A stretch of 64,000 nt of DNA from Desulfovibrio sp. JC010 (lineage in GTDB: Bacteria; Desulfobacterota; Desulfovibrionia; Desulfovibrionales; Desulfovibrionaceae): positions 1 through 64,000 of the forward strand of contig NZ_VOIQ01000017.1 of assembly GCF_010470675.1 (NCBI RefSeq). The letters run 5' to 3'. The position numbers and the translations under genes are program-made. Positions 36,670-44,714 of the stretch are shown one piece after another. Below the pieces are notes generated by a model that saw only the letters and a list, made by a program, of their open reading frames with translations, was not told where the DNA came from and made no database searches. Positions within the stretch are counted from its first letter, which is position 1. Each line of letters opens with the position of its first letter.

Positions 36670-37005
36670 ATGGAAATCAACAGCAAAAAGGTCGGCAACG
36701 TACTTATCATGTCCATAAAAGGACGTCTGGACGCCCTTACCTCAACTGAACTCGAAGGCAAAATGTGCAAGCTCATCGAGGACGGTGAAACAAAAATAGT
36801 ATTTGATCTCGGCGAACTTGAATATATTTCCAGTGCCGGATTGCGGGCCATACTTTTCTGCGCCAAGAAACTTAAATCCACTGACGGAACCATTGCTTTT
36901 GCCAATATCACCGGGATGATCAGTGAAGTTTTTGAAATTTCCGGATTCGGAACCATGTTCAACATCTACAATTCCGCCCTGACCGCAGCGGAAAAAATAT
37001 CCTGA
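36670..37005 (+). CDS. STAS-domain anti-sigma factor antagonist
   Basis: A 111-residue STAS protein of the SpoIIAA/RsbV kind, which binds an anti-sigma kinase and frees a partner. The phosphorylatable serine is in the YISSAGLRA motif at about 55-63. AAGGA precedes the ATG. No anti-sigma factor or SpoIIE-type phosphatase is adjacent, though a degenerate SpoIIE-like protein is encoded at 44715. It lies 11 bp before the DsbA-like gene and probably shares a message with it. Confidence 0.9.
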   Translation: MEINSKKVGNVLIMSIKGRLDALTSTELEGKMCKLIEDGETKIVFDLGELEYISSAGLRAILFCAKKLKSTDGTIAFANITGMISEVFEISGFGTMFNIYNSALTAAEKIS

Positions 37006-37016
37006 GAGATTAAAGA

Positions 37017-37787
37017 ATGTTCCGCGCATTGCCTGCCCTACTGCTCAGTGCAATTTTCGTTTTCACCTCTTTCTGCACAGCCTCAGCACAGACGGTGTCC
37101 AAAGCTGAAATACGCAACATCCTGAAAAACAATCCGCAGCTCATCTTTGAAGCCCTTGAAGGGCATGAAGAACAACTTTACGATCTCCTGCAGGTCGGGC
37201 TGGAAAAAAAGAACAAATCCCGCATCAGGCAGGGCCGACTCAAACAGTTGAAGAACCCGAAAGTCCCGGCCCTGCATCCGGACCGCCCGGTCTGGGGTGC
37301 TGCCAACGGAAAAATCAATATCGTGGTCTTTTCCGATTTCCAGAGTGCCAGTTGCGCCAAAGCGGACAAGACAATTCAAAAACTTTTACAAGAATATCCT
37401 GAAATCAGCTTCCGCTACCGCCACAATCCGCTGGGCCTGCACAAGATGTCCCTGCCTGCAGCCCGCTATTACGAAGCTCTCGCCCTGCAGGACCATGGCA
37501 AAGCCAAGAAACTGAGCAGCCTGATTCTGCAGAACAGAATCGCTGTTAAAAAAAGCGGGATAAAAAAACTTGATGAGCTGGCAGAAAAATGCGGCGCGAA
37601 TATGGCACAGCTAAAGCGGACCCTGAATTCACCGCAGGTCAAAGCACGCATCGACGGGGACAGAAAAGAAGCCCGCAAGTTCGGCTTTACCGCCTCTCCG
37701 GTCTTTCTGGTCAACGGAGTAACCGTCACCGGAGCCGCCCCGCTGGATGAATTTGAAGAAGTCCTTCGCATGATCCACGGCAACTAG
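37017..37787 (+). CDS. DsbA-like exported thioredoxin-fold protein with SxxC active site
   Basis: A 256-residue periplasmic protein: signal peptide (about 1-24, cleavage after ASA), a helical linker and a DsbA/thioredoxin-4 domain. The usual CxxC after FSDFQ is replaced by S110-A-S-C113, so the N-terminal nucleophilic Cys is missing and only the second remains. The cis-Pro loop is present (TASP, P228). A normal oxidase could not cycle with one Cys; it may act in glutathione-like or thiol-binding chemistry, or merely hold partners. It sits after the STAS gene. Confidence 0.85.
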   Translation: MFRALPALLLSAIFVFTSFCTASAQTVSKAEIRNILKNNPQLIFEALEGHEEQLYDLLQVGLEKKNKSRIRQGRLKQLKNPKVPALHPDRPVWGAANGKINIVVFSDFQSASCAKADKTIQKLLQEYPEISFRYRHNPLGLHKMSLPAARYYEALALQDHGKAKKLSSLILQNRIAVKKSGIKKLDELAEKCGANMAQLKRTLNSPQVKARIDGDRKEARKFGFTASPVFLVNGVTVTGAAPLDEFEEVLRMIHGN

Positions 37788-37918
37788 GCTTTTTCGAATA
37801 TATTTACCGTATTATTTTTTAAAGCTGCATAACGTAAAACAGCACAATAATACTGGGCATTAACGCAATAGTAATATATTGTTACGGGACAAGCTTAAAG
37901 CTACAACCCACGGACGAA

Positions 37919-38440
37919 ATGAACATAATGCCACAGAAAGATTCCGATATACGCCGCGTTTTCCTGCACACCGGAGATGCATACATTGGCGTAAAACCGA
38001 CCATAGTATCCACTGTACTGGGGTCCTGTGTGGCGATATCCATGTTTTCAGCACGCACCCGGCAAGGCGCAATCTGTCATGCCTTCCTGCCTTCCCGCTC
38101 GGAAATAAAGGACGTTAACGAGCCCTCCCTGCAGATTTGCAGATATGTAGACACGGCTGTGACCCATTTGCTAAAGAGTATGAATCGTCTGGGGGTCAAA
38201 AAGAATGAACTCGAAGTCAAGCTCTTCGGAGGGGCGACCGGACTGACCTATTCGCAGGTACGACCGTCCTGTGCGCTGGGCATCGGCAATAGAAATATTG
38301 ACGCTGCCCTTGAACACCTCAAAGCACAAGGTCTGAAGCCGCGGACCATGGATGTAGGCGGCAATGTGGGCAGAAAACTGCTCTTCTGCACCTACACCGG
38401 AGATGTCTGGATCAAAAGACTCGAAAAAAAAATGTTTTAG
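37919..38440 (+). CDS. cheD: Chemoreceptor glutamine deamidase CheD
   Basis: A 173-residue enzyme that deamidates glutamines on chemoreceptors and can also bind CheC-type phosphatases. The catalytic Cys and His are in LGSCVAIS and ICHAFLP, with the usual Thr/Ser region before. The C-terminal VGGNVGRKL motif is family-typical. It stands without che neighbours here. The start is ATG 37919, with ATG 37928 (MPQKDSD) as an alternative and a weak ribosome binding site for both. It precedes budA by 34 bp. Its likely substrates include the receptor at 1867. Confidence 0.92.
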   Translation: MNIMPQKDSDIRRVFLHTGDAYIGVKPTIVSTVLGSCVAISMFSARTRQGAICHAFLPSRSEIKDVNEPSLQICRYVDTAVTHLLKSMNRLGVKKNELEVKLFGGATGLTYSQVRPSCALGIGNRNIDAALEHLKAQGLKPRTMDVGGNVGRKLLFCTYTGDVWIKRLEKKMF

Positions 38441-38474
38441 GTCCGCATAAACCGGACCAAACCGGATAACGACC

Positions 38475-39272
38475 ATGAACATCACTAACAAGCTTTCTTC
38501 CTCAATTCTGTTTATTGCTCTGGCTCTTTTCTGTCTGCCCGGTTTTTCCGCAGCAGACGGAACCATCTACCAATATTCCATCATCGACTCACTGCTGGTG
38601 GGCAACTATGACGGAGAACTGACCATCGGCGGGCTGAAAAAGCACGGCGACACCGGACTGGGCACCTTCAACCGCCTTGATGGAGAGATGGTTTTCATTG
38701 ACGGTGAAGTCTACAAAATCACCGCCAAAGGCAAAGCCGAAAAAATGGAAGACAAAGCCCGTACCCCTTTTGCCGCCGCAGCCTTCTTAAAAACTGATAA
38801 AATCATCAAGCTTGATTCCGCAAAGTCGCTCAAAGAACTTAACAATAAAATCTCATCCGCCCTTGACTCTGAAAATCTTTTTTACGTGATCCGCATTGAC
38901 GGCAAATTCCAGACAATGAAAACTCGCAGTGTCCCGGCCCAGACCAAGCCCTACGTGCCGCTGGTGGATGTGGTAAAAAAACAATCCATCTTCCGCTTCA
39001 AGAACATTGAAGGTTCACTGGTGGGCATAAAAAGCCCGGCCTATGTCAAAGGTGTCGGCGTGCCCGGATATCACTGGCACTTCATCACCAGGGACCGTAC
39101 TGCCGGGGGCCATGTCCTTGATTGCGTTTTCACCGACCTGGCTGCCAAGGTCGGTTCCTACAACGATTTCTTCCTGCAACTCCCGGAGACCAAAAATTTT
39201 CTGGGAACCGAATTTAACCAAGACAAAGAAAAAGAATTAAAAGCAGTGGAAAAAGATTCCAAGAAGAAGTAA
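38475..39272 (+). CDS. budA: Exported acetolactate decarboxylase
   Basis: A 265-residue enzyme that converts acetolactate to acetoin. Family motifs LGTFNRLDGEMVFIDGEVYK and FKNIEGSLVG are present. The zinc ligands H200, H202 and H213 (GYHWHFITRDRTAGGH) show the spacing of the Brevibacillus enzyme. Unlike the cytosolic forms, it has a signal peptide (about 1-26), so it acts outside the cytoplasm. The last 25 residues are a Lys-rich tail (KAVEKDSKKK). No acetolactate synthase is nearby; the source of its substrate is unknown. Confidence 0.9.
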   Translation: MNITNKLSSSILFIALALFCLPGFSAADGTIYQYSIIDSLLVGNYDGELTIGGLKKHGDTGLGTFNRLDGEMVFIDGEVYKITAKGKAEKMEDKARTPFAAAAFLKTDKIIKLDSAKSLKELNNKISSALDSENLFYVIRIDGKFQTMKTRSVPAQTKPYVPLVDVVKKQSIFRFKNIEGSLVGIKSPAYVKGVGVPGYHWHFITRDRTAGGHVLDCVFTDLAAKVGSYNDFFLQLPETKNFLGTEFNQDKEKELKAVEKDSKKK

Positions 39273-39334
39273 TATTACTCCCAAGCACCTGCATAATCTT
39301 TGTATTTTAACATCTCAGCCGGGAGAATATAGCT

Positions 39335-39649
39335 ATGAGTGAACGTTTTGTTATTCAAGTGGATGAAGATCTGGAAGCCATTATGCCGCGCTATCTGGAA
39401 ATCAGGCAAAAAGAATTAGCGGAACTTGAAGAAGCCGTTGCCGCAAAAAACTTTGAAATAATACGTTTGCTGGGCCACCGCTTGAAAGGGACCGGTTCCT
39501 CATACGGACTTGATGAACTGACCCGGCTGGGCACCCTCATCGAAGACAAAGCAGTAGATGAAGACATGTCCGAAGTCCCGGAACACACCGCCGGAGTCAG
39601 GCATTTTCTTGAGCATCTAGACATAGAATACGTCGAAATGGATGAATAA
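39335..39649 (+). CDS. Histidine phosphotransfer (Hpt) protein
   Basis: A 104-residue Hpt protein. H48 in LLGHRLKGTGSSYGLDEL is the phosphorylation site, with the typical LKGxGxxYG context. Helices flank it on both sides. GGGAG precedes the ATG. It has no kinase or receiver neighbour. It differs from the Hpt protein at 18059, so the two probably serve different relays. A strong terminator closes the gene. Confidence 0.9.
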   Translation: MSERFVIQVDEDLEAIMPRYLEIRQKELAELEEAVAAKNFEIIRLLGHRLKGTGSSYGLDELTRLGTLIEDKAVDEDMSEVPEHTAGVRHFLEHLDIEYVEMDE

Positions 39650-39653
39650 AATT

Positions 39654-39690
39654 AAGGCCGGAAGTCGATAAAACTTCCGGCCTTTAATAT
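39654..39690 (+). terminator. Intrinsic terminator of the Hpt gene
   Basis: A 12-bp perfect stem, AAGGCCGGAAGT / ACTTCCGGCCTT, with a 7-base loop, then TTTAATATTT. Confidence 0.88.
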
Positions 39691-39707
39691 TTCTAACAAC
39701 TTACCAA

Positions 39708-39845
39708 GCAACGTGGCGAAGCCTTAACACAAAGTTTTGGGATTCTTGCATTAGCTCTTAGGCGAGCGGTCTCCCGCGAGAGAGGTAGCGACAGTGGAAC
39801 AAACCCTTTCCCAAAAGGGTTTAAGGTCCCAGGCAGGGTCGCCAA
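39708..39845 (-). repeat. Oriented 3' intergenic element, diverged copy
   Basis: On the minus strand after the aminotransferase stop: a hairpin (AAACCCTTT / AAAGGGTTT, 39801-39822), a GC-rich middle part, then the tail CCCAAAACTTTGTGTTAAGG with CTTCGCC. The tail matches those at 3529 and 6840; the head is not clear. Confidence 0.45.
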
Positions 39846-39852
39846 AGTCATC

Positions 39853-41043
39853 TTACTTAAAACCTGCAATAGCCTTCTTAAAACCCTCACGTGATCTTTC
39901 GATTACTTCAGTGCCGACACAGAAGGCGAGACGGAAGTAACCGGGGCAGCCGAATCCTGTTCCGGGCACGGCGAGGATTTTTTCTTCCTGCAGTGCGGCG
40001 CAGAATTTTACATCGTCGCCGCCGGGGGCTTCGGGGAAGAAGTAGAATGCGCCCTTGGGCATGGTGTAGGAATATCCGGCATCTTTAAGCACGGAATCCA
40101 TGGCATTGCGGCGTTCGAGGTAGATGTTCTTATCCACCTGAGAGCCGAGGGCCTTTTCAAGCAGCTTCTGGCCCACTGCGGGGGCGTTCACAAAACCGAG
40201 GATGCGGTTGGTGAGCACCAGCCCGGCGGTGAGCTGCTCTTTGCCGGGCATTTCCGGGTTGAGCAGGGCGTAGCCGACCCGTTCCCCGGCAAGGGAGAGA
40301 TTCTTGGAAAAAGAGCTTACCACGATGCTGTAGGGGTAGAGCGGCAGGATGGAAGGCACTTCCACATCATCGAAGGCGAGGAAACGGTATGGCTCATCGG
40401 CAACGAGGAAGATGGGACGCTCGCGGCCTTCGTTTGCTTTTTTGAGGATGGCTGCCAGCCCTTCAAGCTCCGCCTTGGTGTAGACAGCCCCGGTGGGGTT
40501 GTTGGGGGAGTTGATGAGCACCACGCGGGTCTTTTCGTTGATGCCCGCTTCAATAGCGTCGAGGTCCAGTTCGAAAGTGAGCGGCTTGGAAGGTACGGTG
40601 ACCAGTTCTCCGCCGGAGTTCTGGGCATAGAAGCCGTATTCCACGAAAAAGGGCGCGGGGCAGAGAATCTGGTCGCCCGGCTCTAAAATGGCCCGGTAGA
40701 GGGCGTTGATGGCTCCGGCTGCACCGCAGGTGATGACCAGATCGGCACCTGCAACTTTAACACCCTGCTCCTCGGAAACTTTTTCGGCCAGTTTTTCACG
40801 CACTGCGGGATAGCCGAAGTTGGGCATGTAGCCGAAAGCAAAGGGCTTGTCCGCTGTCTCGGAAAGTTCCTTAAGGCCTTCCGCAACTGCTGCGGGAGCG
40901 GGAACGTCCGGGTTGCCCAGTGAAAAATCGCAGACAGCGTCTTCACCGTATTTTTTCTTCAGTTCCATACCTGTTTCGAACATCTTGCGAATCCAGGATG
41001 AACGTTCGATGTACCCTTCCACTTGGGTTGAAAGAAGTTTCAT
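39853..41043 (-). CDS. Class I/II PLP-dependent aminotransferase
   Basis: A 396-residue fold-type I aminotransferase. The PLP lysine is in SSFSKNLSLAGERVGY at about 240-255, with NSPNNPTG at about 175 and the DEPY cofactor motif. It is closest in style to aspartate/alanine-type transferases; the amino acid pair is uncertain. It follows the DEAD-box gene by 12 bp on the same strand with GGAG seven bases before the ATG, so they may be cotranscribed, though no functional link is known. Confidence 0.92.
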   Translation of the reverse strand: MKLLSTQVEGYIERSSWIRKMFETGMELKKKYGEDAVCDFSLGNPDVPAPAAVAEGLKELSETADKPFAFGYMPNFGYPAVREKLAEKVSEEQGVKVAGADLVITCGAAGAINALYRAILEPGDQILCPAPFFVEYGFYAQNSGGELVTVPSKPLTFELDLDAIEAGINEKTRVVLINSPNNPTGAVYTKAELEGLAAILKKANEGRERPIFLVADEPYRFLAFDDVEVPSILPLYPYSIVVSSFSKNLSLAGERVGYALLNPEMPGKEQLTAGLVLTNRILGFVNAPAVGQKLLEKALGSQVDKNIYLERRNAMDSVLKDAGYSYTMPKGAFYFFPEAPGGDDVKFCAALQEEKILAVPGTGFGCPGYFRLAFCVGTEVIERSREGFKKAIAGFK

Positions 41044-41055
41044 TTCAATTCTCCG

Positions 41056-42597
41056 TTATCTGCGTTTTTTATTATAGTTCCCGCTGCGGCCCTTATTCTG
41101 GGAGTGGTTGCTCTTGGGCTTGCCACGATAGTTGTTATTACGGGGGCGGGATTTTCTCTGCGGTCTGGGCTTGGGTGCCGGGGGCTGTTCTGCACGGGCG
41201 TGCAGGGATTTCTGGTACAGTTCGTCCAGCAGCATGCCCACGAGAATACACTGCTCGTCATCCTCGGCAAGCTGACGGACAAGGTCTTTATAGCGTCCGA
41301 TGCGTTCCCTTTCAAGGATGGTTCTGGAGCGGAACTGACCTTCAAGGATGGTGGTCAATCTTTCGTTGATGGTTTCCAGCACCTGCTTGTCGTCCGGCAG
41401 TTCGCGGACTTCAAAATTGATGTTGTAGGCGGTGGCGATGCGCTGCAGTTCGATCTTCTGGATGACGTCTACAAGAGAGATTGCCACCCCGGAAGAGCCT
41501 GCGCGTCCGGTACGTCCGGCACGGTGGATGTAAGATTCCTTGTCTTCCGGCGGTTCGTACATGACCACGTGGGAGAGGTCCGGCACGTCGATTCCGCGCG
41601 CGGCAATGTCGGTGGCTACGAGGAAGCGCACATCACCGGAGCGGAGCTGGGCCAGTACCTTTTCACGTCTGGATTGCGAAAGATCCGAGGTAAGGTCTGC
41701 GGCATTGAAGCCGAAGTTGTTGAGCACGGCGGCCACGAATTCCACGTTGGCCTTGGTGTTACAGAAAATGATGGCCGAAGTGGGATTTTCCATTTCAAGG
41801 ATACGCATGAGCTGGCGTTCCTTACCCATGGAAGGCACCTCGTAATAGGCGTGGTCGATCTCGGTTACATGCACCTGCTTGCTGCTCAGGCTGAGCATCT
41901 GCGGCCTGTACATGAATTCTTTGGAGAGACGGATCACGTGCTCCGGGAATGTTGCCGAGAACATGTAGGTGGAAATGGGCCTGCGCGGCAGGTAGGATTT
42001 TACTTCGCGCATATCCGGGTAGAAACCGATGGAGAGCATGCGGTCCGCTTCATCGAAAATCAGGGTTTCCAGATCTTCAAGGTCGAAGGTGCGTTTGAGC
42101 AGATGGTCGAGAATTCTGCCCGGTGTACCCACAACCATGTGCGCGCCTTTTTCCAACTCTTCGCGCTGGTGGCCGTAGCCGACGCCGCCGTAGACGGAGA
42201 GGACCCGCAGCCCGGAGCCTTCGAAAATTCTTTCCGCTTCACGTTCAACCTGCCGGGCAAGTTCGCGGGTGGGGACGAGGATCAACGCCTGGGTGTAGTT
42301 GATATTGGGATCGAGTTTTTCCAGCAGGGGCATTACAAAAGCACCGGTCTTGCCGCTGCCGGTTTTGGCCTGCACCATGAGGTCCCAGTTTCTGAGCTGA
42401 TAGGGGAGAGATTTGGACTGGACCGGGGTCAGTTTTTCCCAGCCTGCTTTGTCGAGGGCGTTCAGTATGGATGGGGGGAGTTCTTCTTTGGTGATTTCCG
42501 GCAGGGAGTCTTCTGGTTCCACTACTTTATCCGGTTCATCGTGAACGCTTTCATTATGCATTTTCTGCGTGTCTTGGTCGTCTTTTGAATTGGTCAT
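41056..42597 (-). CDS. DEAD-box RNA helicase
   Basis: A 513-residue ATP-dependent RNA helicase. Motifs run in order: Q motif with TPVQ, AKTGSGKT (I), PTREL, DEAD (II), SAT (III) and HRAGRTGRAG (VI). The C-terminus has a basic Arg/Lys/Asn-rich tail (about 465-513), like RhlE or CshA-type proteins that bind structured RNA. The acidic N-terminal extension of about 40 residues is variable. ATG 42597 is preferred, with AGGA upstream; the frame is open to 42633. Its roles could be ribosome assembly or mRNA decay. Confidence 0.94.
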   Translation of the reverse strand: MTNSKDDQDTQKMHNESVHDEPDKVVEPEDSLPEITKEELPPSILNALDKAGWEKLTPVQSKSLPYQLRNWDLMVQAKTGSGKTGAFVMPLLEKLDPNINYTQALILVPTRELARQVEREAERIFEGSGLRVLSVYGGVGYGHQREELEKGAHMVVGTPGRILDHLLKRTFDLEDLETLIFDEADRMLSIGFYPDMREVKSYLPRRPISTYMFSATFPEHVIRLSKEFMYRPQMLSLSSKQVHVTEIDHAYYEVPSMGKERQLMRILEMENPTSAIIFCNTKANVEFVAAVLNNFGFNAADLTSDLSQSRREKVLAQLRSGDVRFLVATDIAARGIDVPDLSHVVMYEPPEDKESYIHRAGRTGRAGSSGVAISLVDVIQKIELQRIATAYNINFEVRELPDDKQVLETINERLTTILEGQFRSRTILERERIGRYKDLVRQLAEDDEQCILVGMLLDELYQKSLHARAEQPPAPKPRPQRKSRPRNNNYRGKPKSNHSQNKGRSGNYNKKRR

Positions 42598-42802
42598 AAA
42601 TGTTTTTCCTATTAAAACTTGAAATATCCGCAAAACACTACGCTATAAGTATTGGATTTTGCAAAGGGTATTTTGGCGTGTGATTGGTGGTATTAATAAA
42701 ACAAATAAAAGAGCTGCAAACCGATTAGGTATAACTATTTGATCTTGGAGCAAAACTGTATGTAATTCTAATTTATTAAAACTTTTTTGAACGGGTGTTG
42801 CA

Positions 42803-43273
42803 ATGGTTGATAAATTGATGTCCAAACAGGTTTATTTTCTGATCAGGTGTGTGTTGGCTGCCGTGTTTTTATATGCGGGAGCGGGAAAGCTCACGGATAT
42901 ACAGGGATTCTCCACGGTCATCAGCGGATACGGATTGCTGCCCGGACAATTGAATTACGTAGCGGCACTGGTGCTGCCGCTGGCGGAGATTCTCATTGCT
43001 TTTGGACTGCTCTGGGATGTGAAGGGTTCTCTTTCATCATATTCAGTGTTGCTGCTTGTGTTTATGGCTGTACTTGCCCACGGCATCAATATGGGACTGG
43101 ATGTTGATTGCGGTTGCTTTGCTCCTGATGACCCGGAAGGGGAAGCCTACCACTCCCTGCGTGAGGCCCTGCTGCGTGATGCTTTTCTGCTTTTAGGATG
43201 CGGTTATCTTTATCTGATGCGTCGGATGAAGGGGTACCGTTCGCGTTCTATGTTGACTCTGATTGCCCGTTAG
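42803..43273 (+). CDS. MauE/DoxX-like membrane protein
   Basis: A 156-residue inner-membrane protein with four helices, matching the MauE/DoxX group: FLYAGAGKLTDIQGF near the start, LPLAEILIAFGLL in helix 2 and a cytoplasmic or periplasmic CGCF motif at about 103-106. Relatives act in thiol redox or electron transfer steps. It is followed 25 bp later by a rhodanese lipoprotein, which supports a role in sulfur or thiol redox. A second in-frame start (42818) is possible. Confidence 0.8.
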   Translation: MVDKLMSKQVYFLIRCVLAAVFLYAGAGKLTDIQGFSTVISGYGLLPGQLNYVAALVLPLAEILIAFGLLWDVKGSLSSYSVLLLVFMAVLAHGINMGLDVDCGCFAPDDPEGEAYHSLREALLRDAFLLLGCGYLYLMRRMKGYRSRSMLTLIAR

Positions 43274-43298
43274 AATTCTAAATTTGGAGGATGGTTGA

Positions 43299-43826
43299 AT
43301 GAAGATGGTTAGGAATATTTCTGTAATTGCGGCCCTCTGCGCGCTGATGTTTGCAATGACCGGCTGCCTCGGTTCCGATAAATTCGCTCAGGAAGTGGAA
43401 AAGGAAAAAGGCGCGGTAAAGCTGCTCAAAGAAGTGCAGCGCGGCGGTTATGACATCATCACCACCCCGGAACTGAAAGCTCTGCTGGATAAGAACAAAG
43501 ACGTGATTGTTATCGACACCATGCCGTACGAAGCCAGCTACAAAAAAGAACACGTACCCGGCGCCAAGCAGTTCCTGTTCCCCATTCCCGATATGGTTGA
43601 GTGGGACGTAAAGGAAACCGACGGCAAGACCAAAGAGCAGTTCATTGAAATGCTCGGACCTGACAAAGACGCACCCATCGTAATCTACTGCGGTTTCGTA
43701 AAATGCACCCGCAGCCACAACGGTGCAGCATGGGCCAAGAAGCTCGGCTACACCAACGTTAAGAGATACCCCGGCGGTATCTTCGCATGGAAAGGTGCCA
43801 AATACCCCGTCGGTTCCGTAAAATAA
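43299..43826 (+). CDS. Rhodanese-like lipoprotein
   Basis: A 175-residue exported lipoprotein with lipobox AMTGC (C23). The rhodanese domain carries the active-site Cys131 in IVIYCGFVKCTRSHN, plus a second C136. Rhodaneses move sulfane sulfur between thiols; here it would act at the membrane surface facing the periplasm. GGAGG precedes the ATG. It forms a two-gene unit with the MauE-like protein, which could carry electrons or thiols across the membrane. Confidence 0.88.
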   Translation: MKMVRNISVIAALCALMFAMTGCLGSDKFAQEVEKEKGAVKLLKEVQRGGYDIITTPELKALLDKNKDVIVIDTMPYEASYKKEHVPGAKQFLFPIPDMVEWDVKETDGKTKEQFIEMLGPDKDAPIVIYCGFVKCTRSHNGAAWAKKLGYTNVKRYPGGIFAWKGAKYPVGSVK

Positions 43827-43860
43827 GCCATTAGAACTGTATAAAAACGGTTCTCTCCCT

Positions 43861-43891
43861 GCCCCGGTGCATTGTGTGCCGGGGCTTTTTT
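43861..43891 (+). terminator. Intrinsic terminator of the MauE-rhodanese unit
   Basis: GCCCCGG / CCGGGGC stem with an 11-base loop, then TTTTTT. Confidence 0.9.
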
Positions 43892-44017
43892 GCGTCTTGC
43901 AGCGGATTTTTTTTAGTTGCCACAATTTTTACAGGACAGAGAATTTCATGATAAGGAGACACGAAGTCGGGAAAGTTAAAAGAGAATTAAAGTCTACAAA
44001 TTATGTAAGTTTTGGGG

Positions 44018-44662
44018 ATGCTAGTGCTGCATAAATTTCTACTGACATTAATGTTTTATGCTCTATTGTGCGGTCAGGCGTATGCTGGAGATATTGACCC
44101 AGCCATCTTTCTACCCTCTGCCGCTGAAAACATCATCCTAAAAGCACAAGACGGCAGCACCACAAAACGCCGTTGCAAGTCTGTATCTGATGGAAATTTT
44201 CATATTGAGGAACGTACAAGACTGGCTGCCGGAAAAATTCAAGAAGGTGTTGATTGGTCGCAATATCCTCCAGATATGCAGCAGATTATGAAAGGAGAAA
44301 AAGATATTGTTAATAATTATATCTTGCGGGCTGACGGCCCAAGAATAACCGCTGAAAGTCTGACATTCAAAGGAGAGGGTGACGTTCTTCTTGATTTGCA
44401 AAAAAAGCACTGGATTCAGCATGGAAAGTCAAACGGTAAAAAAATCAGGATTAATTGTAAGATTGTAAAGCGGAGCAAGAAAAAAATTTTAGGTAAGTTG
44501 CGAACATTGCTGCATGTGGAATTAACTTATGTCGCCGATGGAGCTACGTACAAAGAGTTGAAGATAATTGCTTCGGGTTTATGGGTCATTCATCGGAAAA
44601 TTATGTGTCCCGGACCACCCACAGTTTTGATTACGCTTGAAGAAGATTTGAATTTCAAATGA
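44018..44662 (+). CDS. Exported hypothetical protein
   Basis: A 214-residue protein of no recognised family. A signal peptide (MLVLHKFLLTLMFYALLCGQ, cleavage near AYAG) predicts export. The remainder is basic with many Lys and contains four Cys, which could form disulfides. No lipobox or membrane helix follows. ATG 44018 is chosen over the TTG at 44012; the ribosome binding site is poor. The region is AT-rich compared with its neighbours, a mild hint of later acquisition. Confidence 0.6.
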   Translation: MLVLHKFLLTLMFYALLCGQAYAGDIDPAIFLPSAAENIILKAQDGSTTKRRCKSVSDGNFHIEERTRLAAGKIQEGVDWSQYPPDMQQIMKGEKDIVNNYILRADGPRITAESLTFKGEGDVLLDLQKKHWIQHGKSNGKKIRINCKIVKRSKKKILGKLRTLLHVELTYVADGATYKELKIIASGLWVIHRKIMCPGPPTVLITLEEDLNFK

Positions 44663-44665
44663 TTC

Positions 44666-44708
44666 AAGGCCAGCCTTTCCTGGTCCGGGAAGGCTGGCCT
44701 TTCAATTT
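44666..44708 (+). terminator. Intrinsic terminator
   Basis: A 15-bp stem (AAGGCCAGCCTTTCC and its complement, one U-G pair on plus), then TTCAATTT. It may also act on the converging gene. Confidence 0.85.
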
Positions 44709-44714
44709 AATCCT

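Noticed and set aside
41104-42588. 494-residue frame antisense to the DEAD-box gene
   Set aside because: The real gene has every helicase motif on the minus strand. The plus frame has none.
43271-43282. Palindrome TTAGAATTCTAA between the MauE-like and rhodanese genes
   Set aside because: A 12-bp palindrome including the stop codon inside an operon. It is not in the same form as the ATPase-flanking motif and is likely chance.
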